Origin: an uncultured Lachnospiraceae bacterium
GTDB lineage: Bacteria > Bacillota > Clostridia > Lachnospirales > Lachnospiraceae
DNA: 40,445 bases
Assembly (NCBI GenBank): GCA_902785985.1
Contig: CADABA010000018.1
Coordinates: 1 to 40,445, forward strand
Reading direction: 5' to 3'
Shown here: positions 18,801 through 25,711 of the stretch, piece by piece
Layout of the letters: the number at the start of each line of letters is the position of its first letter
Position numbering within the stretch: position 1 is the first letter of the stretch
Program-made: the position numbers and the translations under genes
The notes under the pieces: model-generated
Told to the model about the DNA's origin: nothing
Database searches by the model: none
What the model saw: only the letters and a program-made list of their open reading frames with translations

Positions 18801-20247
18801 CTGCTGCCTGACTGGCGGCCGTATCACACGCGGGCTTTAAGGATGCGATCCGTATCACTGAGGAATAATCTTTGTCTCTGTTGATTCCGAATCTGTAAAT
18901 CTCAATCAGTTTCTGCTGCGCGTCCCGGTTTTCCCTTAATGCGCATTGTTCATACCAGCCGATAGCAGCTTCTATGTCTTTCGTTCCATTGAGGCCGTTC
19001 CACAGGATTTCCGCTGTTTCAAACATTGCGTCACTGTGTCCGTTCTCAGCTGCAATAAGAAAATAAGGATATGCCCTGATAAAGTCCGATTCAGATGAGA
19101 GAACTTTCTGTTTATACAGCATAGCCAGATTATACGCAGCCAGCGCATGGTTCTGGTCAGCTGCCATTTTAAAATACACTGCAGCCTTTTTATAATCTCG
19201 TTCGACCCCTATGGATGCATTGCCGATGCAGTAGATACCTGCCACCATATATTGTGCAGCAGCATCTCCATGTTCCGCGGCTTTCTGATACCACTCAAAA
19301 GCCTTTGAGCCATCTTTAGGCATACCATAGCCATGAAAATAGAACTCTGCTACATTTCTCTCAGCTTCTACGCTGAAACTGGCTGCTTTTAAATAATAAT
19401 CGAATGCCTGCCTGCAGCCTTCGGGCGTGTTTTGGTTTTTATATATCTGCGCCAGCTCAATCAAAGCAGGATTATAGCCCTGCTCCAGCGATAAGCAGAG
19501 CCAGCGAATTGCTTCCTGTTCATCTGCCTTTACTCCCCGGCCTTCCAGAAATAAAAGTCCCAATTCATACTGCGCCGCATAATGCCGGTTGCCGGCAGCT
19601 GCCAGATAATATTCATACGCCCTGTCATATTCGCCTTGTTGTGCATAAATCTGCCCTAATGCATACTGTGCCTCTTCATTGTCTCTGTCTGAAGCATTCT
19701 CATACCACTCAATTGCATTCTGAAGATCCTGCTCAACACCGTTTCCATCATAATAAAGATCCGCAAGCTTCTTCTGACCATCCGCATTGCCGAGAACAGC
19801 TGCTATGGCATAATACTTTACTGCTTTTTTTAAATCGGCCTCCGGGACATCATGATCAGGATTTAAGAACCCGCTCTCCAGGAATCGGGCCATGGAATAA
19901 TATGCACTGTCATTCCCTCCCCTGGCAGCGCGTTCATACCAGCCATAGGCCCTTTCATAGTTCTGATTGTCTTCAGAAAACGCTCCCATTCTGTACTGAG
20001 CTTCTCTGTCTCCTTTTTTGGCAAGCTCTAATGTCTTTTTGAACTCGTTGTACCTTTTTTTATGATGCTTATCGGAAGAAGCCGATTTTACAGATTCCGT
20101 CAGAACGGCAGACGCATCTCTGTCTGATTTGATCTGTCCGTTATTCAACGAAACATGCGCGTTCACATCTGCTTTTCTGTTCTCCCTCTGATCCGTCTGC
20201 TTCTGACCGGAAATATTCAGCTCCTCCGTCAATTCAGGTATCTTCAT
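15889..20247 (-). CDS. Giant Sel1-repeat protein (1452 residues)
   Basis: Apart from a polar N-terminus of about 65 residues, the whole protein is a chain of Sel1-like (TPR-related) helical repeats of about 36 residues, roughly 36-38 copies, each of the form A-x-x-W/Y-Y-x-x-A-A-x-x-G-x-x-x-A-x-Y-x-L-G. Such proteins are protein-interaction scaffolds; no catalytic motif, signal peptide or membrane segment is seen. Residues about 880-1400 hold a recent tandem duplication with a period of 258 residues. GAGGAAG precedes the ATG. It follows the PP2C gene by 14 bases and abuts the Cas10-like gene, so stoichiometric production with the Cas10/Csm4 pair is likely. It may bind the phosphorylated or nucleotide-bound components; this is inference. 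Confidence 0.9.
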   Translation of the reverse strand: MKIPELTEELNISGQKQTDQRENRKADVNAHVSLNNGQIKSDRDASAVLTESVKSASSDKHHKKRYNEFKKTLELAKKGDREAQYRMGAFSEDNQNYERAYGWYERAARGGNDSAYYSMARFLESGFLNPDHDVPEADLKKAVKYYAIAAVLGNADGQKKLADLYYDGNGVEQDLQNAIEWYENASDRDNEEAQYALGQIYAQQGEYDRAYEYYLAAAGNRHYAAQYELGLLFLEGRGVKADEQEAIRWLCLSLEQGYNPALIELAQIYKNQNTPEGCRQAFDYYLKAASFSVEAERNVAEFYFHGYGMPKDGSKAFEWYQKAAEHGDAAAQYMVAGIYCIGNASIGVERDYKKAAVYFKMAADQNHALAAYNLAMLYKQKVLSSESDFIRAYPYFLIAAENGHSDAMFETAEILWNGLNGTKDIEAAIGWYEQCALRENRDAQQKLIEIYRFGINRDKDYSSVIRIASLKPACDTAASQAAAGEVLRLGGFGITENYELSYAWYKKAAEQGHVEASYRVADFLRYGKGVQKDESAALIWYEKAAKEDYLEAILALGSMYQEGSGTGDGRPNYELAVNYHRRGVSKGSLRAYHALGYDYYCGQGVEKDPAKAFDLFYTAAQDPNGIASQYMVAKMYEEGAGTEKDLSAAFRWYSKAADHKNADAEYKSTHAEAAYKAGSMLAQGAGVSKDAVKSIPYFQIAAEAGNDLAGDELGNAYLYGLGTEVNYETAYKYVLSGANQGIPRSAYNLGVMYKNGFHISQSKADAEKWFRLSAEAGYRDAQYELAGIYHARREYDLAFQYYEKAAQQGLAEAQNMCGRFYKEGWSTGIRKNNVQAVEYYTLAASQGYAPGLWNLGRCYYEGSGLIKDYSKAFRYFMQAAGKDHKLACDQVGFMYKIGRGVEKNLDEAVRWYTKAASSPHNMARAQLSLGELYASEELSDFENAVVWYRKAQANSDKDVTVKASRFLGDLLFYGKHVEQNYSEAFRYYSVCADRSDAQIQFNLAEMYYLGLGNGKNAEKAVYWYKKVLDQDAAHVEASRRMGVMYLEGIHVEQNCEKAEELLAVAADAGDPDACCRLGVMILEDQCRNHDPGQARMYLEKAADAGVAEAMFRTGMIYGAGKLVPQDYTRAFHYIFQAALKGHKESCNKVGAMYELGVGVEKNLDEAVRWYTKAASSPHFLAEAQLNLGALYASDELSDFENAVVWYKKAQENSDNEVMIRAGRCLGDLFFYGKHVEQNYAEAFRYYSVCADESDAQIRFNLAEMYYLGHGTDQSARKAIEWYRKALERDAAHVEASWRLGIMYLQGKHIEQDFGKAEELLTVAADSGHIGACYRLGKMILENECKNHDSGKAVKYLEKAADAGVVDAMFLVGTIYAEGRFASQDYARAFQYYLEAASRGDVDAMLEVSDMYAKGKGVARNKKLARTWLVNAAENGDEEAGRRTGGLWFKLFS
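16030..17600 (-). repeat. 774-base tandem duplication inside the Sel1 gene
   Basis: Two long copies, offset by 774 bases (258 residues), are nearly identical over stretches. For example GACAGCCTCATCGAGATTCT near 16747 recurs with one change near 17521. Both copies encode EKNLDEAVRWYTKAASSPH, ELSDFENAVVWY and YGKHVEQNY. The limits given are approximate. Confidence 0.8.
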
Positions 20248-20261
20248 GAGTTCTTCCTCTC

Positions 20262-21242
20262 TTATTTCGAGCGGCGATACATCCCGCTGTCCACTGTCAC
20301 AAGTCCCTTCTGAACGAGTCTGCTCATTCGCTTCTTTACATGTTTCTCCTTAACATGAAGAAATCCCTGCAATTGATGCACATTCTTTGGAGTATCCAAA
20401 AAATCAAGCAGTGCACTGTATCTTTCAGCCTGTTTCCCGGCATCTTTACCGGGCTTCAGCCCGAGCAGTCTTATCAGATCTCCGGTTTCAATGGCTGTCC
20501 GCTGATATTTTGTCGGATCGACCATGATCATCAGGCTGCAGTCGTCGGTCGTTTTCCTGGTAAAAAGCTCTCTTACAATCTCGTCTATATTTTTCTGCGC
20601 TGCTTCGTCGGTACAATAAGCGCAGCTTGATGCGATCCTGCTTACGACAGGCGCAAGAGTTCTGTTTCTTTTATCATATAAGCTGTTCTCTGTCCCATCG
20701 GACATCAAAATAAATGCCTGAATTTCTGATGCACTTCCCTTTGCCAGCCGCATCATTCTTTCCGCATTCTCTGAGGTAGTAAAATATGTTTCGTTTAAAA
20801 ATTCTCCGTTATCAGGATGTGTTGCTACTCTCAGCTCATTGTTTTTGATGTAGCCGATTACACCGTCCCCCAAATGAATAAGTATATACTTTTCATTTTT
20901 AACACCGGTCACTAATAAGGTAGAGGCCAGATCTCCCGGTTCGCAGCCCATCCCGCTGCTGATTTCATTTATTTTGGTCAAAACCGTTTTCATGAGTATC
21001 TGCCTTACCTCTGCGGTATTCTCATTGGCATAAATCTCATCAAAGTGGTCACACATATACGCACAGATATGTCTGGCGATCCCTTCCGCTCCGAACTGAG
21101 AGTATCTGGCGGATCCTGCTCCATCTGCAAGCGCTGCCACCTGACAGTCTGATTTATTCAGATGCGCTACTCTGTCCTGACACGGAATATCACTTTTTTT
21201 ATGTCCGCTTCCCTGTGAACAGCTTCCTGTTGATTTCCACAT
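20262..21242 (-). CDS. PP2C-type protein phosphatase with C-terminal wHTH
   Basis: A 326-residue PPM/PP2C phosphatase. Metal-binding motifs are present: an Asp in CQDRVAHL, LADGAGSARYSQFGA (the D-G-x-G of the family), HLGDGVIGY and LMSDGTENSLY. The active site should dephosphorylate Ser/Thr targets of the kinase encoded two genes upstream. The last 55 residues (LLDFLDTPKNVHQLQGFLHV and the KRMSRLVQKGLVTV stretch) form a winged-helix-like element. ATG 21242, with GGAGG 6 bases before it, is preferred over an ATG 30 bases upstream. Gaps to both neighbours are 14 bases. Kinase, vWA and PP2C together make the TerY-P triad. Confidence 0.9.
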   Translation of the reverse strand: MWKSTGSCSQGSGHKKSDIPCQDRVAHLNKSDCQVAALADGAGSARYSQFGAEGIARHICAYMCDHFDEIYANENTAEVRQILMKTVLTKINEISSGMGCEPGDLASTLLVTGVKNEKYILIHLGDGVIGYIKNNELRVATHPDNGEFLNETYFTTSENAERMMRLAKGSASEIQAFILMSDGTENSLYDKRNRTLAPVVSRIASSCAYCTDEAAQKNIDEIVRELFTRKTTDDCSLMIMVDPTKYQRTAIETGDLIRLLGLKPGKDAGKQAERYSALLDFLDTPKNVHQLQGFLHVKEKHVKKRMSRLVQKGLVTVDSGMYRRSK

Positions 21243-21256
21243 AATTCGCCTCCGCG

Positions 21257-22036
21257 TCACAGTTCTCCCCAACCGTTATCACCTAAAATACCTTGGAGGT
21301 CGAGCTTTACTGTATCTCCCGGTGTGGATTGAGATGTCTTTGAGACACTCTTACTCAGCCAGGCAAAAAACTCCGAAAATTTCAATCCCTGCAGTCTTAA
21401 CGCCATTCTTCCCGGTGAAAACCGATTAAGCGTCTCCAGATCGGCTTCTTTTCCGATTCCGATAGGGAAAACGGTCAGTTTTTTTTCGTTGACCATTGAT
21501 GCCGTACGGGAAATTGCTCTCTCCAATTCTTCAGCGGACCCATTCGGTTCGCCATCGGTCATCAATACAAGCCATGGCTGATAGTAGTCTACTCCGGCAT
21601 CCTTATATGCCTGCTTTCTTTGCTCCAATAAATCCAAAGCAAGATTGACTCCTTCACCCATGACCGTATCGCCTTCGGCCTTAAGCTTCGGCACACTCTC
21701 CACACTGCTTAACCCCATGAAATCCATCATGCATTTCGCAGTGGAATCAAAAGTAACAATACAGACATCTGCAGCATAAAGAGCAATATCATCCTCCTTG
21801 ATCGCCTCAAAAAACTGATCAATCCCTTTCTCCATTTCAGAGATCCGGGTAACAACGTCACCGGTAACTACATTATATGTCTTTCCATCCCTGAACACCG
21901 TCCTGCCGGTCCTGGTGTATTCACCGCCTTCAACGGTTCCCATGGAGCCACTTGTATCAAGGCATAAACAGACCGGTACTCTTGCAGTCGGATTATCCAC
22001 CAGTTCCTGAAAACCTACAATTCCTTCGTTATTCAT
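21257..22036 (-). CDS. TerY-like vWA domain protein 1
   Basis: A 259-residue vWA protein with an intact metal site: LDTSGSMG (Asp 27), a Thr in GDTVMGEG and the Asp of LMTDGEPNG. After the first motif there is an insert of about 30 residues (GGEYTRTGRTVFRDGKTYN) that the paralogue at 7862-8557 lacks. TerY-type vWA proteins occur with a kinase and a PP2C phosphatase, as here, and probably present or assemble their targets. The second of two close ATGs (22036) is chosen because AGGAGG then lies 8 bases away; from 22042 the spacing would be too short. Gaps of 14 bases to both neighbours indicate one operon. Confidence 0.92.
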   Translation of the reverse strand: MNNEGIVGFQELVDNPTARVPVCLCLDTSGSMGTVEGGEYTRTGRTVFRDGKTYNVVTGDVVTRISEMEKGIDQFFEAIKEDDIALYAADVCIVTFDSTAKCMMDFMGLSSVESVPKLKAEGDTVMGEGVNLALDLLEQRKQAYKDAGVDYYQPWLVLMTDGEPNGSAEELERAISRTASMVNEKKLTVFPIGIGKEADLETLNRFSPGRMALRLQGLKFSEFFAWLSKSVSKTSQSTPGDTVKLDLQGILGDNGWGEL

Positions 22037-22050
22037 TTCCATCTCCTCCT

Positions 22051-23148
22051 TTAATAATAGCCATAGCCTTTATACTGGGTCGGATATAACTCCAGCGACT
22101 CGGGATCATAACTTTCTATAGCACCGCTGTCAAAATCCGTCAGATAGGCCGTAAAGATATCTAACCATTCATAAGCATCCAATCGGGTCCGTTCTTTTGC
22201 ATATTTCCCATCTTTCAAAAACGTCTCTGCAAAAGCCGTTTTTACATAGGGCATTAAGTGACTCCACATGTATGACCAGCCGCCTACCGGAGCCGAATCC
22301 TTATAAGAATCACCTATTCTTCCATAAGGAAAGTCCATGTTCTTTATGTTTTCCGCCTGGTCTTCTCCGCCCTGCTGTGCATACGGCGTTTTTCCCATAA
22401 GCATGATCATAAAAAGCAAGGTTGCGATCGAAAATCCCTCATGCCCTTTTGTTCTCAAAAAAGAACCAAAGTGTATACCCTGTATTTCAGGAGCGGTAAA
22501 CGGTACCGTACCTACCGGACAGGGAAAGCCCTCGATCTGATAACTGTCTGTATCGACAAAATAGATTTCTTCCGGCGACCTGACTAAAATATTATTTTCG
22601 TTAATGTCGCCGATAATGATATTCCTGTCATGCAGATATTTGATTTTTTCCAGAACAGATACACACAGACGAACCAGGTCGCGTCTGTTCCAATCAGGGA
22701 AGAACTTTTTCTGAAGAGGCCTTACAAACAGCTTTTTTAGTATCTGCCCGTCCCCTTTGGGCATTAAATAGCCTGTGAACTGCTGATGCCGATTGAAGAG
22801 CATGGCAACCGGATAACAGATACCATCGCATTCAATTCGTTTGCTGAGCATTAATTCTATTTTCTCTTTTGTCCTCAGCGTAGTATGATCCGCATGGTAG
22901 ATCTTTGCCAGAAAAGGAGTATTCGTTTCATAGATCGTTCCCTCCCCTCCTTTAGAGACCTTTTTCCCCAAACGGATCTTAATAGTATCCCCCGCGAGCA
23001 CAATGCTGCCTTCGTCAGGAACTTCTTCCTCCAGAGGAATTACCGAATTGTCACCCGGTATAATCTCAGAGGAAATCAGGTAACGTTCTTCGGGAAAAGC
23101 CGTTGTCATATATGCTTCTCTTACTCTTTTTCTGTCAAATCTATACAT
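22051..23148 (-). CDS. TerY-P-type Ser/Thr protein kinase
   Basis: A 365-residue soluble kinase. From the ATG at 23148 it has a glycine loop SKGGEGTIYE (GGEG 67-70), the ATP-anchoring Lys in FLAKIYH (82), a catalytic loop written GDINENNILV (180-189) in place of HRDxxxxN, DTD (199-201) in the DFG position and TAPEIQG (219-223). The GD[IL]N-x-x-N form is typical of kinases coupled to TerY vWA and PP2C proteins. There is no membrane segment. The frame is open up to a TTG at 23232; ATG 23148 is chosen because AAGGA lies 7 bases before it. First gene of the operon. Confidence 0.88.
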   Translation of the reverse strand: MYRFDRKRVREAYMTTAFPEERYLISSEIIPGDNSVIPLEEEVPDEGSIVLAGDTIKIRLGKKVSKGGEGTIYETNTPFLAKIYHADHTTLRTKEKIELMLSKRIECDGICYPVAMLFNRHQQFTGYLMPKGDGQILKKLFVRPLQKKFFPDWNRRDLVRLCVSVLEKIKYLHDRNIIIGDINENNILVRSPEEIYFVDTDSYQIEGFPCPVGTVPFTAPEIQGIHFGSFLRTKGHEGFSIATLLFMIMLMGKTPYAQQGGEDQAENIKNMDFPYGRIGDSYKDSAPVGGWSYMWSHLMPYVKTAFAETFLKDGKYAKERTRLDAYEWLDIFTAYLTDFDSGAIESYDPESLELYPTQYKGYGYY

Positions 23149-23383
23149 ATACTTATCCTTATGATCAGTAACTGAAACCGGCCATTTTTCACCTGTTTCA
23201 GCTGCCTTTACCCTTATCTCATGGGCACGCAAAAGAACCCCAGCCTTTGTAATGCCAAGATACCTGTTCTATATTGTCTGTTAAAAAAATGGAAACTTTA
23301 CTTAGATAATTTTTCAAAAAGAAATGCGTTTTTTGATCCGATATTCATGGCGCACCACTCTATCCCCCTCATCGGAATACTTC

Positions 23384-23412
23384 AGAATATCACTTGCGTT
23401 TTTCCGTGTCAA
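23384..23412 (-). promoter_or_regulatory. Sigma-A promoter of the kinase/Cas10 operon
   Basis: On the minus strand: TTGACA (23412-23407), a 17-base spacer, TATTCT (23389-23384). The predicted start near 23378 gives a leader of about 230 bases before the ATG at 23148. It lies just downstream of the bidirectional terminator at 23465-23509. Confidence 0.7.
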
Positions 23413-23464
23413 TCTTTTTTGAAAGTATCTCGGTAAAAATCTGCATCAAACGTCGGGAACACCG

Positions 23465-23509
23465 AAAAAAAAACGGATTATCTCATGAATCTGAGATGAT
23501 CCGCTTTTT
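23465..23509. terminator. Bidirectional terminator between suf and kinase operons
   Basis: CGGATTATCTCA (23474-23485) pairs with TGAGATGATCCG (23492-23503) with one G-T pair and a 6-base loop. T-runs flank both sides: six on the plus strand, nine on the minus strand. It should insulate the long operon from read-through of the SufB-like gene. Confidence 0.85.
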
Positions 23510-23594
23510 TGACTGCAGCGTTATACAACTGTCGATCAGTTCATTCGCTTAATCTTTTTTTGAACACAGATCCGTTTTACCGGACTTTTATGAT

Positions 23595-23655
23595 CGCAGA
23601 CGTGTGCAGTGGAAGGCACTGACACGCCGCGGCAAGATCGCCGAGGCGTTCCTGA
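23595..23655 (-). repeat. Dispersed palindromic repeat, copy 4
   Basis: On the minus strand CAGGAACGCCTCGGCGATCT is followed by TGCCGCGGCGTGT and a diverged second half. It lies between the SufB-like gene and the operon's promoter, in the same orientation as the copy at the operon's other end (6231-6290). The rest of the gap 23510-23777 shows nothing else I can name. Confidence 0.7.
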
Positions 23656-23777
23656 AATGCTCTCTTCAAGGCAATTTCAGGTTCTTTCTCCACAAAATAT
23701 GCTGATCTGCTGAAGCTCACGGCGGATCTCTGCCATATGAAGTACTTATTGTTGTCGTAAGCTCAGCTATTCGATCC

Positions 23778-24688
23778 TTATCTGAGGAAGCCCTGAATAA
23801 TCGTCTCCTCCGCCTCCTTCTCGGACAGGCCGAGAGTCATGAGCTTCATCAGCTGATCCCCGGCGATCTTTCCGATCGCGGCTTCGTGGATCAGGGAAGC
23901 CTCCACGTTGGTGGCCTTCAGCTGCCCAGAATCACGCCGTGGTCCATGATGATGGAATCGCACTCGGCGTGGCCGGAGCAGGCCGCGTTTCCTGAGATTC
24001 CAAGGACCACTTCCTGATAGCTCTCATCCTTGGCGACGCCGCGGCTTATGATATCACAGCTGCTGCCGTCCCCGTTCATCTCGACATTGATCTGGGCAAC
24101 AGCTTTCTGATCCTTGTTCGTCAGGATCTTGTCGTGGATGATCAGGGATGCGTTCTCTTTCATCGCTGCGCGTGTGATACGCGTGGTGTCATCGATTCCG
24201 CCGATCTGGGATGTCTCCATCTCCATCGTTGCGCCTTCCTCCAGCTCAACGACCGTGGTCGGATTCATAAGGCGCTTTCCGGTGCCTGTTCCTTCCCCGT
24301 AATGCTTCTCGACATAGCGGACCTTCGCATTCTTTCCGACAAAAAAGCTGTGCACGCCGTCATGCTCGGAGTCCCCGCCGCCGCAGTTGGAGATACCGCA
24401 TCCGGCGATAATGGTCACGTCCGAATCCTCTCCGATAAAGAAGTCATTGTAGACCAGCTCCTTGAGCCCGGTCTCACTGATGATGACCGGAATGTGCACG
24501 CTCTCCTTCTTTGTCCCGGGCTTGATAATGATATCGATGCCCGGCTTGTCGTCCTTGGTGACGATATCGATATTGGCCGTAGTATTTCTGGCCGCGCTGA
24601 CACCGTTGCTCCTGATATTGTATGCGCCCTGCGGCAGAGCGTCGAGCGCCGCTACCTCACGCAGCAAATTCTTCTGAATCGCGTCCAT
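23778..24688 (-). pseudogene. sufB: SufB/SufD-like Fe-S scaffold (SmsB type), frameshifted
   Basis: Encodes the scaffold partner of the SufC ATPase. The first frame (24688 to about 23925) reads MDAIQKNLLREVA through GCGISNCGGGDSEHDG and HAECDSIIMDHG, about 250 residues, then stops after a changed frame. The second frame resumes with KATNVEASLIHEAAIGKIAG and LGLSEKEAEETIIQGFLR to the normal family C-terminus. Roughly 5-10 residues and the reading frame are lost at 23922-23932. Its length of about 300 fits the short SufB-like proteins of two-gene SufC/SufB (SMS) loci. It starts 3 bases after sufC. If the break is real the scaffold is truncated; a sequencing or assembly error is equally possible. 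Confidence 0.75.
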
Positions 24689-24691
24689 ATC

Positions 24692-25423
24692 TTAAGCCTC
24701 CTTTCCTGCCTTCGGACCCTTCTCATTCAGGATCTCACAGCCCGGTCCTACGATGTTGATGGAGGTAAGCACCTTGTCCCGCTCATCGTACATCTCGACC
24801 CTGCCGTCCCTCAGATAAATGATCTTATCCGCGATCCCGAGGATCCTTTCCTGATGGGAAATGATAACGATACTTCCCGATGTCTTCTCGTACAGATTCT
24901 CAAAGATATGGATCAGGCTCTGGAAGCTCCAGAGGTCAATTCCTGCTTCCGGTTCGTCAAAAAGGGAGAGCATCGATCCTCTGGCTGCGGTCATGGCGAT
25001 CTCTATGCGTTTCATTTCCCCGCCGGAAAGCGTTGAATTGAGCTCTCTGTAAATATAATCCTTGGCGCATAAGCCGACATCGCTCAGGATCCCGCACGCC
25101 TTTTTAAATGATCTGGCATCCTTATTCGCAAGCTCCAGAATATCCTTCACGCGCAGACCTTTAAAGTGTACCGGCTGCTGAAAAGCATAGCTGATCCCGA
25201 GCTGTGCTCTCTCATTGACAGGCATCTCCGTAATATCCTGTCCGTCAAAAAAGATCTGACCGGAGGTCGGCTGAATGATCCCCATAACGATCTTGAGCAG
25301 CGTGGACTTGCCGCTGCCGTTCGGTCCTGTTACCGCCACGAAGCGGTCATCGATCGTGAGGTTGATATCCTTCAGGATCTCCTTGTCATCCACAACATAG
25401 TTGATATTTTTCAGTTCAAGCAT
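24692..25423 (-). CDS. sufC: SufC-type Fe-S assembly ATPase
   Basis: A 243-residue ABC-type ATPase of the SufC family: Walker A GPNGSGKSTLL, Q-loop YAFQQPVHFKG, signature LSGGEMKRIEI, Walker B LSLFDEPEAGIDLWSF and H-loop IIISHQER. SufC drives conformational change in the SufB/D scaffold during Fe-S cluster assembly in the cytosol. It is first in a two-gene unit with the SufB-like gene, with no SufS, SufU or SufD nearby, matching the minimal SMS arrangement. A strong promoter with a dyad at the transcription start lies upstream (25531-25593). Confidence 0.9.
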   Translation of the reverse strand: MLELKNINYVVDDKEILKDINLTIDDRFVAVTGPNGSGKSTLLKIVMGIIQPTSGQIFFDGQDITEMPVNERAQLGISYAFQQPVHFKGLRVKDILELANKDARSFKKACGILSDVGLCAKDYIYRELNSTLSGGEMKRIEIAMTAARGSMLSLFDEPEAGIDLWSFQSLIHIFENLYEKTSGSIVIISHQERILGIADKIIYLRDGRVEMYDERDKVLTSINIVGPGCEILNEKGPKAGKEA

Positions 25424-25530
25424 TTTTCCATTCCTTCAAGCAAACATCCTGAATGATCCCGCATTGAAACGTCCTGTGCTCCCGGATCAAATGATTCCGA
25501 ACGCCAAAAACTGCTGTCTGCGAGATGCTT

Positions 25531-25593
25531 CAGTAAGTATTCCAGTATATTTACTGCGCTCTTTATTATACGTAGAGAACCGGCCGGATTCAA
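25531..25593 (-). promoter_or_regulatory. suf promoter with operator-like dyad
   Basis: Minus strand: TTGAAT (25593-25588), 17-base spacer, TATAAT (25570-25565), start near 25558. Directly downstream an inverted repeat (25531-25556) has arms CAGTAAGTAT and ATATTTACTG, matching at 9 of 10 positions around a 6-base centre. Its place over the start site suggests a repressor site, possibly for an Fe-S or iron-sensing Rrf2-type regulator; the regulator is not in the window. Confidence 0.65.
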
Positions 25594-25594
25594 G

Positions 25595-25628
25595 TAAAAA
25601 AACCCCGTGCGCATTCAAGCGCACGGGG
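25595..25628 (-). terminator. Rho-independent terminator of the trehalose operon
   Basis: On the minus strand CCCCGTGCGC (25628-25619) pairs perfectly with GCGCACGGGG (25612-25603) around a 6-base loop, followed by seven T. It lies 84 bases after the hydrolase stop and just before the suf promoter. Confidence 0.93.
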
Positions 25629-25711
25629 CTTAAGTCCCTGATCTCCCCGGAGCCACGGTGACCGGAGAGCAGTCCGGCGCATTCTTTCCGCGCACGGAGC
25701 AGGGTCTTTTC

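Noticed and set aside
15969..20042. Plus-strand frames opposite the giant Sel1 gene
   Set aside because: They repeat with the period of the Sel1 repeats on the other strand and have no independent coding features.
23595..23655. Attachment-site reading of the repeats around the operon
   Set aside because: No integrase or recombinase is present, and other copies lie elsewhere between unrelated genes; homologous recombination is a better explanation than site-specific integration.
24134..25036. 300-residue plus-strand frame over the suf genes
   Set aside because: It spans parts of two clear minus-strand genes and has no family features; a shadow frame.
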